Assembly: GCA_963710715.1 (NCBI GenBank)
Contig: CAVQBL010000002.1
Span: 62,001-126,000, forward strand
Length of the DNA: 64,000 nt
Source of the DNA: CAVQBL01 sp963710715
GTDB lineage: Bacteria; Pseudomonadota; Gammaproteobacteria; DSM-16500
Direction of reading: 5' to 3'
A program made the position numbers and the translations under genes. Below, piece by piece: positions 17,046 to 26,033 of this stretch. Numbering within the stretch: the stretch's first letter is position 1; each line of letters opens with the position of its first letter. A model generated the notes under the pieces. The model ran no database searches. It was given only the letters and a program-made list of their open reading frames with translations, and was not told where the DNA came from.

Positions 17046-18140
17046 ATGACGGGTAATAGTTTAGGAAAGTTATTTAAAATTACAACGTGTGGAGAATCAC
17101 ATGGTGGTGCTGTTGGTGTTATTATTGATGGTTGTCCTGCGGGCTTAGAAATTTCTGAGATAGAAATTCAACAAGAATTAGATAGAAGAAAACCTGGACA
17201 AAGCGCTATCACAACGCCGCGTAAAGAACAGGATAAAATACATATTTTTTCCGGTGTTTTTGAAGGGAAAACGACAGGCACACCTATATTATTGCTTTCC
17301 TATAATTCAGACATGCGACCAGAAGATTATGAAGAGCTAAAAAAAGTTTACCGCCCTTCTCATGCGGATTATACATATCAAATGAAATATGGGCTAAGGG
17401 ATTTTCGTGGTAGTGGTAGAGCTTCAGCTCGAGAAACATTAGCACGCGTTGCAGCCGGAGCTATCGCTAAAAAATATTTGAAACAAAATCTCAATATAGA
17501 AATATTAAGTTATGTAGAACAAGTAGGAAATATTTATTCAAAAATAGATTATAAAAAAGTAACAATGGATGCTATTGAATCGAATATTATCCGTTGTCCC
17601 GATCCTAAGGCGGCAAATAAAATGATTGATCTTATTGAAGAAGTAAAAAATGATAATAATTCTATTGGCGGAGTGATCAAAGGTATTATTCGAAATGTTC
17701 CAGCAGGATTAGGTGAGCCTGTATTTGATAAATTGTCAGCTGATTTAGGCAAAGCTATGCTAAGCATTAATGCAGCAAAAGGATTTGAAATTGGCTCAGG
17801 TTTCAGCGGTGTTGCCATGCGCGGCAGTGAGCATAATGATCCTTTTGTGATTGAAAATAATGAACTTAAAATAAAAACGAATCACGCGGGTGGCACATTA
17901 GGTGGAATTTCTACTGGGCAAGATATTTATTTTAGAGTGGCTTTTAAACCTGTTTCAACAATTAGTAAAAATCAACAAACCGTTAATTTAGATAACCATG
18001 CAGTTCTGCTTGAAGCAGCGGGTAGACATGATCCCTGTGTACTACCGCGTGCTGTACCTATTGTTGATGCTATGTCAGCTTTAGTTATTATAGATCATTT
18101 TTTAAGACAAAATGCTAGAAATAGAAAGGAACAAGAATGA
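17046..18140 (+). CDS. aroC: Chorismate synthase
   Basis: 364 residues from ATG 17046, which I prefer over GTG 17034 because chorismate synthases begin MxGNSxG and GAGGTG precedes it. FMN-dependent formation of chorismate. Signatures: TCGESHGGAVGVIIDGCPAG, RPSHADYTYQMKYG, GSGRASARETLARVAAGA and GRHDPCVLPRAVPIVDAM. The start is one base after the aroB stop. A 148-bp gap with a long inverted repeat separates it from the next gene, the only sizeable gap in the operon. Confidence 0.95.
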   Translation: MTGNSLGKLFKITTCGESHGGAVGVIIDGCPAGLEISEIEIQQELDRRKPGQSAITTPRKEQDKIHIFSGVFEGKTTGTPILLLSYNSDMRPEDYEELKKVYRPSHADYTYQMKYGLRDFRGSGRASARETLARVAAGAIAKKYLKQNLNIEILSYVEQVGNIYSKIDYKKVTMDAIESNIIRCPDPKAANKMIDLIEEVKNDNNSIGGVIKGIIRNVPAGLGEPVFDKLSADLGKAMLSINAAKGFEIGSGFSGVAMRGSEHNDPFVIENNELKIKTNHAGGTLGGISTGQDIYFRVAFKPVSTISKNQQTVNLDNHAVLLEAAGRHDPCVLPRAVPIVDAMSALVIIDHFLRQNARNRKEQE

Positions 18141-18199
18141 CAAGCTCTCTAACTCTGTCAAATAAGCTTTTGTGCATTATGCGCTCAGATTGCAAGCTA

Positions 18200-18276
18200 T
18201 TTAAACGATCTGATCGAGAAAAAGCGCAGGAATATTGGGTTATATTTCGAGCTTTTTCGAGTGAAGATCGTTTAAA
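18200..18276. repeat. Imperfect 26-bp inverted repeat in the aroC-pheA gap
   Basis: Arms 18200-18225 and 18251-18276 share TTTAAACGATCT at the outer ends and AAAAAGC at the inner ends, with a short mismatched segment between and a 25-base loop. It could be an internal terminator, an mRNA-processing site or a small mobile repeat. GCGCTCAGATTGCAAG just before it (18181-18196) recurs in inverted form at 21699-21714. Confidence 0.6.
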
Positions 18277-18288
18277 GAGCGCCGCAAG

Positions 18289-18855
18289 ATGAGATGCATA
18301 ATAGGTGTTTCAGGCGATGAGGGTTCTTTTTCAGAACAAGCTGGCCTTCTGTATGCAAAATCTATTGGAATTCATCCAGTTTTAGATTATTTGATTGATA
18401 TGGAAGGTGTGCTTTCTGCTGTTGAGAATGGTATGGTAGATCTGGGTATTTTTCCTGTTGTTAATTTGCGTGGCGGCTTAGTTAGAATGGCTTATGACGC
18501 AATGGGTAATTACAAATTTAAAGTAATAGATGAATTGTGGCTACATGTTCATCAATGTCTATTGGTTAAACCAGGTGTTAACCTGCAGCAAATAGAAACA
18601 ATTGTTTCGCATTCACAAGCTATTGCCCAATGTAAAGACTATCTACAGAAAAATTTAAACCATGCTGAATTAATTGAATGGCAAGACACTGCTAAAGCTG
18701 CAAGAGAATTATCTCAAGGGAAATTGAGTGCAACCAGCGCTGTGATTGCTCCTGAGCGTGCAGCTATTCTTTATGGATTAGAGGTGATGGCCAGAAATAT
18801 ACAAGATGACGATCCTAATTTAACAGCATTTATTATTGTAAAAAACCATGGGTGA
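18289..18855 (+). CDS. pheA: Prephenate dehydratase catalytic domain, no ACT domain
   Basis: 188 residues. Converts prephenate to phenylpyruvate. Recognisable features: GVSGDEGSFSEQA at the start, DLGIFPVVNLRGG (equivalent of the P(I/V)EN loop), DTAKAARELSQG, AVIAPERAAILYGLEV and NIQDDDPNLTAFIIV. The usual Thr-Arg-Phe motif reads Thr179-Ala180-Phe181, so the Arg thought to contact substrate is missing. The protein ends right after the catalytic domain; the Phe-sensing ACT domain of normal PheA is absent. With the chorismate mutase as a separate next gene, the bifunctional PheA activities are split. Function as dehydratase is likely but the Arg loss leaves doubt. Confidence 0.75.
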   Translation: MRCIIGVSGDEGSFSEQAGLLYAKSIGIHPVLDYLIDMEGVLSAVENGMVDLGIFPVVNLRGGLVRMAYDAMGNYKFKVIDELWLHVHQCLLVKPGVNLQQIETIVSHSQAIAQCKDYLQKNLNHAELIEWQDTAKAARELSQGKLSATSAVIAPERAAILYGLEVMARNIQDDDPNLTAFIIVKNHG

Positions 18856-18858
18856 ATA

Positions 18859-19113
18859 ATGTTATCTATTAAACAATTGAGAGCTAAAATTGATAAGATA
18901 GATATTAATATTATAAAAATGTTATCGCAAAGAAAAACACTATCTATTAAAATTGGAAAACTTAAATCTAATACCAAAATAATAGATAATAAAAGAGAAA
19001 AAGCATTGATGCTGCGCTATAAAAAATTATGTTCAGAATATCAATTACAACTCAAATTTGTTAAAAATGTATTTAAAATAATTATTGCAAACTCTAGAGA
19101 ACTACAAAAGTAA
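18859..19113 (+). CDS. Chorismate mutase, AroQ class (monofunctional)
   Basis: 84 residues, all-helical as expected. LRAKIDKIDINIIKMLSQR carries the conserved Arg8 and Arg25, IGKLKS the Lys36 and NKREKALM the Arg46 equivalents. Rearranges chorismate to prephenate for the dehydratase gene 3 bp upstream. Short length with no fused domain. No tyrA or aminotransferase gene follows, so tyrosine synthesis must be encoded elsewhere or be absent. Confidence 0.82.
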   Translation: MLSIKQLRAKIDKIDINIIKMLSQRKTLSIKIGKLKSNTKIIDNKREKALMLRYKKLCSEYQLQLKFVKNVFKIIIANSRELQK

Positions 19114-19214
19114 CAGGCTTGAAAATTATCTATTCTAGTTATAAGCTCTCTTTTCCTGACTTCTGCCAATTAGTGCGTCAAAGTAGGGTTTAACTGCCGA
19201 ATCTAGGATAATAC

Positions 19215-20750
19215 TTAAAACTTGTTTTCTTGGATTTTTCGATGAAATTGATGGGGGTCTGGTTGAGTTGGATACTCCATTTTTCTTTTTTTATTTTCAT
19301 TCTGAGTTGTTGGATTTGAAAAAACGGTCAAGCTTCTTGCTTTGCTATAAATAGATGACAATTTTTCTTCTCTATCCATGATATCTACTGTTGGCGGACA
19401 GGTAGATTCTTGATCCATTATATCCGCTGTCGGCGGACAGGATGATTCCCGTCCTAATGATTGAACACACTTTTCCTCAAGTGCTTTGATTTTTTCCTGT
19501 TGCTCTTCAATAACAATCTTTTGCTGAGAAACAGTTTGTGTTAGCTCACTTATCGTTTTTTGAAAATTTTGTATTTCTTCATCAGACTTATTTTTGTTAA
19601 TTAAAATTTCGTAACATAAAGTAAGGTCTTCAGCTATATTATGCTTACCATTTTTGGAAAATCTTTCTACACATTTAGCAAGCTGATTACAAGTTGAATC
19701 CGAAATCGTAATTTTATTTTTGATAATTTTTTTTGTCAGCGCCTTGATTTGATCAACAGTTCTTAAAAGCTCTTCATCGTTAGAATTTTTTTCTGTGATG
19801 CATCGAAACGTATCAATACATGCTGTTATGCATTCATGCGGATCAAATGATTTTTCCGAAACTTTTATAAAGATGGCCTTGGCCAACAGAAATATTTCAT
19901 TAGATGCTTTGTCATTTTTACCATAATAACGAGCATTATATCCCAATTGCATAAAACTTTTACTCAGCGATGAAGAAAATTTTTCTAAGTTTTCAGAATA
20001 CCTAAGAGCAGTATTTATATACTCTCGTATACTGGATAAATTTTTAGAAAACTCCTGCTGTAACACTAAATGATTTGCCAAATCTAAATTGACTTCTACT
20101 GATAAAATATGAAGTTGATTAGCATATTTATGCTTTCCCATGCTGCTCAGTTTTTTAGCATGGTCACGCACCATATTTGCAATCGATGCTTTTTTTTCGA
20201 GTGTTATTAATTTTTCATCTAATTTTACTTTTAATTGATTAAAAACATTATTAACATTGTTTTCATCCATTAATAGAAGAGTAGCATAATGACAATAAAG
20301 TGTTAGGAGTACTTGGGAACAAAAAATTTGATCTTCAGCCGTTTTAATAGAGTACTCAAGAAACTTTACAAAATAAATAGAATGCTCTGTTTGAAAATTC
20401 TTATAGCTAGCCATGGAAAATAAAGCTTCGCTTAGAACTTGATCAGAAGAAATCCACGTAAAATACTTAGAATAAAGATAATTATATAGGTTTCTTAACA
20501 CCAGGTTTGCATCGTCGACTCTTCGACACTTTAAGTAAACTTGGTAGAGTGTAAAATAACATTCAATAGAAAGAAATTTTTTAATTGGCTCGGGGATATT
20601 TAAAGGTTGTTCAACCTTCTGTAAAATCCGTGAAAATTTTAACAGCGATTGCTTTGCATCTTGAAATCTTTTTTCTCTTATACATTTTTCTACATCATCG
20701 AGAATTCCTGTCGATTTTGAGTCATCTGTGTTTGTGTTTTTGTGAAGCAT
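19215..20750 (-). CDS. Alpha-helical repeat protein with C-terminal coiled coil, effector-like
   Basis: 511 residues, no signal peptide. Residues ~15-385 are helical and look like a divergent TPR/alpha-solenoid (for example AKQSLLKFSRILQKVEQ, YFTLYQVYLKCRRVDDANLV). Residues ~395-430 form a coiled coil (KTISELTQTVSQQKIVIEEQ), followed by a duplicated 15-residue unit containing CPPTADIMD and CPPTVDIMD, and a basic Gln/Asn-rich tail. No enzymatic motif. It has the look of a lineage-specific intracellular or translocated protein. Transcribed convergently with the aro operon. Confidence 0.6.
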   Translation of the reverse strand: MLHKNTNTDDSKSTGILDDVEKCIREKRFQDAKQSLLKFSRILQKVEQPLNIPEPIKKFLSIECYFTLYQVYLKCRRVDDANLVLRNLYNYLYSKYFTWISSDQVLSEALFSMASYKNFQTEHSIYFVKFLEYSIKTAEDQIFCSQVLLTLYCHYATLLLMDENNVNNVFNQLKVKLDEKLITLEKKASIANMVRDHAKKLSSMGKHKYANQLHILSVEVNLDLANHLVLQQEFSKNLSSIREYINTALRYSENLEKFSSSLSKSFMQLGYNARYYGKNDKASNEIFLLAKAIFIKVSEKSFDPHECITACIDTFRCITEKNSNDEELLRTVDQIKALTKKIIKNKITISDSTCNQLAKCVERFSKNGKHNIAEDLTLCYEILINKNKSDEEIQNFQKTISELTQTVSQQKIVIEEQQEKIKALEEKCVQSLGRESSCPPTADIMDQESTCPPTVDIMDREEKLSSIYSKARSLTVFSNPTTQNENKKRKMEYPTQPDPHQFHRKIQENKF

Positions 20751-20969
20751 ATTTATTGAGACCTATTTGGATGGGCGCGTCTGTTTTGGAGTATAGTAAA
20801 AAATAGCTGGGGATGTAAAGCAATTTTACCCGAAGATGTGTTACTATCTTGTTGGTTAATAATATGAGATAAATTATCACACCTCTTGAAAAGCAACTCT
20901 ATTAAATCAAGGTGATTAGAACCTTAGCGCGCCTTTGACATAGACACTGCTCAGTTTGACGGGAAAATT

Positions 20970-21677
20970 ATGGAATGCAGCAATATTCAAGCAAATACTA
21001 TTATTTTAATTGCTGATCCTAAAATATTAGCTGTCAATATTATTGATAACAAAGATCCAATGGTTGAGTTAAAAAACCAGAAAGAGATTATCTATGGTCC
21101 TTCTCCAGAAATACCAGATAATACAGATTATACCAAAATAAGAAAAACTGTTTATGAAAAATTAAAACAAGCGCAAGCATTGTTACCAAAAGGATTGCGT
21201 TTTTGCTTATATGAGGGATACAGAAGTTTGCAGTTACAAAAAATGCTTTTTGAGCATCGATTTGAGAAAATTACAAAACACCATCCCCAATGGTCACAAG
21301 ATGAAGTTTTTATAGAAACTATAAAATTGGTTTCTCCTATTATTAATCAAGATGGTTCAAAAAATATTCCTCCTCACTCAACCGGCGGTGCAATTGATAT
21401 CTATTTACTCGATGACAAAGGAAACCCTATCGACATGGGAATTCATCCCAAAGATTGGATGGAAGATGAAGAGGGCTCTATTTCTCTCACCTCATCATGT
21501 ATTATTTCTGCTGAAGCACAAGAAAATAGAAAAATAATGAGTAAGGCATTAGCGGCGGTTGATTTTGTAAATTACCCGACAGAATACTGGCATTGGTCTT
21601 ATGGCGATCGTTATTGGGCATATCATAAAAATAAACCCCATGCTATTTATAATAGCTATAGCTCTTCAGATAAGTAA
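20970..21677 (+). CDS. D-alanyl-D-alanine dipeptidase, VanX/DdpX family
   Basis: 235 residues. Zn-dependent dipeptidase with the family pattern: YEGYRSLQLQ (Arg85), PPHSTGGAIDIYL (Zn ligands His136 and Asp143), and PTEYWHWSYGDRYWAY (catalytic Glu205 and Zn ligand His208). Cleaves D-Ala-D-Ala for recycling or, in vancomycin resistance operons, to deplete it; no vanHA genes are nearby, so wall recycling is likelier. No clear signal peptide. The 3' end lies in the left arm of a 29-bp perfect inverted repeat. Confidence 0.85.
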   Translation: MECSNIQANTIILIADPKILAVNIIDNKDPMVELKNQKEIIYGPSPEIPDNTDYTKIRKTVYEKLKQAQALLPKGLRFCLYEGYRSLQLQKMLFEHRFEKITKHHPQWSQDEVFIETIKLVSPIINQDGSKNIPPHSTGGAIDIYLLDDKGNPIDMGIHPKDWMEDEEGSISLTSSCIISAEAQENRKIMSKALAAVDFVNYPTEYWHWSYGDRYWAYHKNKPHAIYNSYSSSDK

Positions 21678-21747
21678 ATTGGTATTCTAGCATCTAATCT
21701 TGCAATCTGAGCGCTATAATACCAATTTACTTATCTGAAGAGCTATA
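21657..21747. terminator. Perfect 29-bp inverted repeat between convergent genes
   Basis: The arms 21657-21685 and 21719-21747 match perfectly (outer TATAGCTCTTCAGATAAG) around a 33-base loop. The left arm contains the last codons and stop of the dipeptidase gene, the right arm ends at the stop of the convergent budA. A bidirectional terminator role fits the position, but there is no GC-rich stem plus T-run, and the length suggests a duplicated or mobile origin. Confidence 0.6.
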
Positions 21748-22512
21748 TCATGTTTGCACTCTCTGATAAGTTTCCAAAGTGGGAGCCTTTATATTTGCTT
21801 TTTTGTAAACTGCTGTGTGAGGAAGTTGTAATTCAACATCATAAATCGGTTGTAATTTGACTTTGGCATTTTTAATCTCGACGTCAAGAACATGACCAGA
21901 TAATTTACGGTCATCCGTAATGAAATGGAAATGAGATCCAGGTACACTTAAACTCGATAAATATTCTGGTATCCAAAATCCCAAAATAGTGCCTGAAATA
22001 TTTTCTGCCGTATAAACATCTTCTTTTTTTCTTTGCACTTCTAAAGCAGAACGCGGAGATCGACTACGCAGAACAATTTTTCGGAATTGCCCGTCAACTC
22101 GAATCGCGTAGATGATATTTTTATTATCAAATTTTTTGTTGAGAATAGACTTTAATGATTCATAATTTGTTACATTACTTAAATCAGAAGTAACCGTAGG
22201 AGAAAATTTGACAACTTCCGCATAAGGTGTTTTCCAGCTTAAATCAACTGGAAAAGTTTTTCCATTTTGTCCAATTTGATAAAAATTTCCGTTTAATCCA
22301 ATCATTTCACCTTTAATCCCATTAAATGTACCCAACCCAAAATCACCTTTTTGCTTTAATTGATAATAGGTAACATTGCCATCCACAGCACCGCTCAATG
22401 CTGAGTTAAACGTTCCAACTTGAAAAAGTGGGCTAGAAAAAGCGATTTGATAACTGCCCAATAAAATAAACAGACAAAGAGCATTTATTAAACGTAGATT
22501 TTTGACCTTCAT
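21748..22512 (-). CDS. budA: Alpha-acetolactate decarboxylase, exported
   Basis: 254 residues. Zn enzyme converting acetolactate to acetoin. The C-terminal Zn site GSHFHFITDDRKLSGH supplies His194, His196 and His207, and KGEMIGLNG supplies the conserved Glu69; RVDGQFRKIVLRS is also typical. Residues 1-27 form a signal peptide (basic MKVKNLR, hydrophobic ALCLFILLGSYQIAF, then SS), about 25 residues beyond the cytosolic enzymes. No acetolactate synthase or budC is adjacent, so it may act as a stand-alone exported enzyme. Confidence 0.88.
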   Translation of the reverse strand: MKVKNLRLINALCLFILLGSYQIAFSSPLFQVGTFNSALSGAVDGNVTYYQLKQKGDFGLGTFNGIKGEMIGLNGNFYQIGQNGKTFPVDLSWKTPYAEVVKFSPTVTSDLSNVTNYESLKSILNKKFDNKNIIYAIRVDGQFRKIVLRSRSPRSALEVQRKKEDVYTAENISGTILGFWIPEYLSSLSVPGSHFHFITDDRKLSGHVLDVEIKNAKVKLQPIYDVELQLPHTAVYKKANIKAPTLETYQRVQT

Positions 22513-22569
22513 TTTTCAATCTCCTCCCGCTAAATTTTCTAAAATAACCAAGTGAAGTAATGACACACC

Positions 22570-23967
22570 TCACAAAGAAGGTGAAGCGAATGGGGCAGCT
22601 TCAAGCACACCGTTGTGTTGTTGTGTTTGCAGCTGTAAAGCTGTGTATCTGAGCCCAAAAAAACCTGCTTCTACTTGTGACCCACTCTCATTATCACTGC
22701 ACTTACTTTCGGCTTGTTTATTGTGTTGCGTCCTGAGACCATCAAGCTCCAGTAAGCCCGTTGCAGCTTCTTTTAGAAGCTCTTCTTGAGGATTTTCTGA
22801 CGTTAGACTTTCTGCGAAATAATGCTCTGATAATTGAAAGTACAGATTATCCTCAGAAATAAATGTATTACTTTTTGTTAAGAGTAAAAGATAAAGCTTT
22901 CCTAGCTTACAGTATGCCAACGATCTTAATGCTAAATTTTCATGCGTAGCAACTTTTAAATAACACCTTTCTGCAAAATTATAGGCTTTTAATTCCCTAT
23001 AGTAATCCCCTAAATGAATACATGCGTCACCATGGTAGGGTAGCTCTAAAATATTTGCAACCATTATGAATTTCTCAATGGCTTCCTGATAATGCCCAAG
23101 TTGCTCAAGTCCTGCCCCCCAGGCGAGGTATATATTGATGTTATCAGGAACTAGCCCTAATCCATTTTGGTAACACTGAAAAGCTTCTCTAAAGAAAAAC
23201 CATTTTGCGTAAGCACATCCTAAATTTCGATAAAGCTCAGCTACTTTATACTTTTTGCCGGAAATATCATCAGATAGAGTATAGTTTATTATATGCCTTG
23301 CAATAAGTTGATTGAAAGCATTTTGCATAAACTCGAAATCAATTATGTTGTTATTATTTTCATATTTTTTTATTTCGTTACCAATACATTCTTCTGCTTC
23401 ATCTAGCATATCCATATCAATCAATGAATAAATTGTTTGAAAACTTATCCATTCTTTACTTTTGTACTGCACATAGAAAGCCGCATTTTCTTCTGGATTT
23501 TTACAAGCTGAATACAGTCTCAACATACTACCCAACAAGTAATCACGGTCAGTGTTTTTAATAAAATTACTCTTATCACAATCAGACCATATTTGCTCTG
23601 CTCGCCCTACTAACTCTTTATTTGAATTTTTTTCATCTTTTATTTTTTTACATATGGCACGCAAAACAGCATTATGTGACGAAGCACCTATAACCTCATG
23701 TCGAATTGATGAATCAACGTTTTTTTGGAAGAAATCAAAAAGTTCGATTGCTTCATTTGTTCTACCAAGACTTTTTAATGCTGTAATGACTTGTGAAAAT
23801 GATTTGTCGTCAGGTAATTCTTTTCTAGCTTTCATTTCCTTAAATATACCAAGAATTTCTAGCGAAGAGTCTATTATTCTGTATTTTGGTTTTTTACTCA
23901 CTCTGCCTATTTTAATATCACTGACTTTAAAATCCTGCAAATTATTATCTTGTGTATGGGATTTCAT
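22570..23967 (-). CDS. TPR-repeat protein, unknown role
   Basis: 465 residues with several tetratricopeptide-type helices: FSQVITALKSLGRTNEAIEL (~57-76), AELYRNLGCAYAKWFFFREA, NIYLAWGAGLEQLGHYQEAI and ACIHLGDYYRELKAYNFAER. No signal peptide or enzyme domain. The first repeats resemble the 35-residue spacing of pentatricopeptide-like proteins. The unrelated C-terminal ~60 residues are low complexity with Gln/His runs. Likely a protein-binding scaffold; possibly an effector, in view of the other eukaryote-like genes here. Confidence 0.7.
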   Translation of the reverse strand: MKSHTQDNNLQDFKVSDIKIGRVSKKPKYRIIDSSLEILGIFKEMKARKELPDDKSFSQVITALKSLGRTNEAIELFDFFQKNVDSSIRHEVIGASSHNAVLRAICKKIKDEKNSNKELVGRAEQIWSDCDKSNFIKNTDRDYLLGSMLRLYSACKNPEENAAFYVQYKSKEWISFQTIYSLIDMDMLDEAEECIGNEIKKYENNNNIIDFEFMQNAFNQLIARHIINYTLSDDISGKKYKVAELYRNLGCAYAKWFFFREAFQCYQNGLGLVPDNINIYLAWGAGLEQLGHYQEAIEKFIMVANILELPYHGDACIHLGDYYRELKAYNFAERCYLKVATHENLALRSLAYCKLGKLYLLLLTKSNTFISEDNLYFQLSEHYFAESLTSENPQEELLKEAATGLLELDGLRTQHNKQAESKCSDNESGSQVEAGFFGLRYTALQLQTQQHNGVLEAAPFASPSL

Positions 23968-24055
23968 AGCAAAAGCATCCTCGAAAGCTAAAAATTTTAT
24001 TTGGCTTATATTATCACAAATTATCTCAATAGCTTATTCACCTCCAATCTATTGT

Positions 24056-24090
24056 CCCAAGGGTACAGAAGCTGCGACCAGCCGCCACTT
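24056..24090 (+). repeat. Dispersed ~35-bp repeat, copy 1
   Basis: Begins CCCAAGGGTAC and continues with GCTGCGACCAG and GCCACTT. Related copies at 32071-32105 (four mismatches), 42677-42712 (inverted, more diverged) and 55230-55255 (partial). All four lie between genes or at gene ends. Confidence 0.7.
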
Positions 24091-24263
24091 TCATGTCTTG
24101 TAGTCTGACAAAAGTCCGAAATCCGTCTAATAACCGAGTAAGATTTTAAATCAATTTTGTTGGTTATTAATTATACAAAAGTTGCAGTTATCAGTTGAAT
24201 CCAGGCGATGAAAGCAGACAAGCGTGGTAATAAACAAAATAAACGGCTCGCTATCCTCTCATG

Positions 24264-24301
24264 ATTTTGTATAAGTCGATCGTGTTATTTTCTTACATGC
24301 T
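24264..24301 (+). repeat. 38-bp exact direct repeat upstream of a cold-shock gene
   Basis: This 38-bp segment, containing AAGTCGATCGTGTTATTTTC, recurs exactly at 63950-63987. Here it ends at a TATAAT (24303-24308) about 60 bp before the csp start, so it may be part of a promoter or 5' leader shared by co-regulated genes. Confidence 0.75.
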
Positions 24302-24368
24302 TTATAATCAAATTCGATGTTTGTCATTTTGATCGTGGCAAAATTTATTAATATAGGAAATTTTTGTT

Positions 24369-24575
24369 ATGCAAACAGGTACAGTAAAACGTTTTAACAA
24401 GATTAAAGGTTATGGCTTCATTACCCCAGATGCGGGTGAAGGCGAAATATTTGTTCACTTTTCTGAAGTTCAATCAGTGGGATACAAAGAATTAAAAGAA
24501 GGACAACGTATCAGTTATACCCTGGCACAGGGCGAAAGGGGCGAGTTTGCAACGCAAGTAAAAGTAATTGATTAA
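24369..24575 (+). CDS. Cold-shock domain protein (CspA family)
   Basis: 68 residues: single OB-fold cold-shock domain with RNP1 KGYGFI and RNP2 IFVHF. Binds single-stranded RNA and DNA. This copy differs from the two others in the window (KRFNKIKGYG instead of KWFNNxKGFG), with Trp replaced by Arg in the first strand. It lies 32 bp before dbpA in the same direction, so the pair may be co-transcribed. Confidence 0.92.
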   Translation: MQTGTVKRFNKIKGYGFITPDAGEGEIFVHFSEVQSVGYKELKEGQRISYTLAQGERGEFATQVKVID

Positions 24576-24607
24576 AAAGATAATCCTCACAAAGTGAATA
24601 CGTAAAC

Positions 24608-26026
24608 ATGAAACAGTCTGATCCCAGTCATCAATCAACCAACCTTGAGCAAGCTTTTTCTTGTTTGCCATTACGGGAGACGTTATTAAATAATCTTTCT
24701 TCTCTAGGGTTTGATGCAATGACGCCTATTCAAGTGCAAAGCCTCCCGATCATGCTAAAGGGTGAGGATGTTATTGCAAAAGCGAAAACAGGAAGTGGTA
24801 AAACAGCTGCTTTTGGACTTTCATTGTTAAATCATTTAAATGTTGAAAATTTCGCGGTGCAGGCTTTGATTCTGTGTCCAACACGTGAGTTAGCCGAGCA
24901 AGTCAGTCAAGCTTTACGCCGTTTGGCTCGTCTCATGCCGAATGTCAAAATTCTGAATTTATCAGGTGGCATTCCAATGAAACCACAATTGGATTCATTA
25001 AGACACGGCGCTCATATTATTGTAGGCACACCAGGTCGGGTGCAAAAACATTTAGGAAAAACCACATTGTCATTGAATAAGTTACAAACCTTGGTTTTAG
25101 ATGAAGCGGATAGAATGCTCGATATGGGCTTTTTGGAAGATATAAAAGTCATCATCTCAGCGTGTCCGAAACAACGCCAAACTTTATTATTTTCTGCGAC
25201 CTATCCTGCGGAAATAAAAAAACTTAGCAAACAATTCATGCAAAATCCAAAAGAAGTACTGATAGAAACTGCTCACACTGAATACGATATCGAGCAACGT
25301 TTTTATGAAACGAAGAGTCAGGCAAATAAATTCCCGCTCCTTACGGCTTTATTACTCCATTACAAACCGAGCTCAACGCTAATTTTTTGCAACACCAAAC
25401 AACAAACAGCGGATCTGTCAGATAGGCTTAACGATACCGGATTTAGCTCACTTGCTTTAAATGGCGATATGGAACAAGCAGAACGTGATCAAGTCATCGT
25501 ACGCTTTGCCAATCAAAGTTGTTCTATCATGGTTGCAACAGATGTTGCGGCGCGTGGTCTCGATATTAAAGAGTTACCCGCTGTCATTAATTATGAGCTA
25601 GCCTTTGAACACGATGTCCATATTCATCGTATTGGCCGTACTGGTCGCGCTGGTCATAAAGGGTTAGCTTTAAGTTTGACAATTCCTGCGGACGCCGAAC
25701 GACTTTGTGCAATAGAAGAAAATTTAGCTCATCCACTCACTTGGGGAAATATGAGTGAACTAACTCAAAGTGACTCAACTATTTTTCTACCTGAAATGGT
25801 AACCGTGTGTCTTGATGCAGGAAAAAAAGATAAAATTCGGCCGGGTGATATATTGGGTGCTTTGACTAAAGATGCTGGATTACCTGGAGATGCGATTGGC
25901 AAAATTGACATCGCGGCTCTTTGTTCTTATGTCGCAATTCACCGCGCCCAAGTAGATAAAGCGTATCGATATTTGCAAAATGGGAAATTAAAAGGTCGTA
26001 AAGTGAATGCGAAAAAACTGCGATGA
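24608..26026 (+). CDS. dbpA: ATP-dependent RNA helicase DbpA
   Basis: 472 residues with all DEAD-box motifs: Q motif, AKTGSGKT, PTRELAEQ, GTPGR, DEAD, SAT, ARGLDIK and HRIGRTGRAG. The C-terminal ~70 residues (KIRPGDILGALTKDAGLPGD, then VAIHRAQVDKAYRYLQ) form the DbpA RNA-binding domain that recognises hairpin 92 of 23S rRNA. Acts in late 50S assembly. Adjacent to a cold-shock gene, consistent with a cold or RNA-structure response unit. Confidence 0.93.
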   Translation: MKQSDPSHQSTNLEQAFSCLPLRETLLNNLSSLGFDAMTPIQVQSLPIMLKGEDVIAKAKTGSGKTAAFGLSLLNHLNVENFAVQALILCPTRELAEQVSQALRRLARLMPNVKILNLSGGIPMKPQLDSLRHGAHIIVGTPGRVQKHLGKTTLSLNKLQTLVLDEADRMLDMGFLEDIKVIISACPKQRQTLLFSATYPAEIKKLSKQFMQNPKEVLIETAHTEYDIEQRFYETKSQANKFPLLTALLLHYKPSSTLIFCNTKQQTADLSDRLNDTGFSSLALNGDMEQAERDQVIVRFANQSCSIMVATDVAARGLDIKELPAVINYELAFEHDVHIHRIGRTGRAGHKGLALSLTIPADAERLCAIEENLAHPLTWGNMSELTQSDSTIFLPEMVTVCLDAGKKDKIRPGDILGALTKDAGLPGDAIGKIDIAALCSYVAIHRAQVDKAYRYLQNGKLKGRKVNAKKLR

Positions 26027-26033
26027 AATCCCC

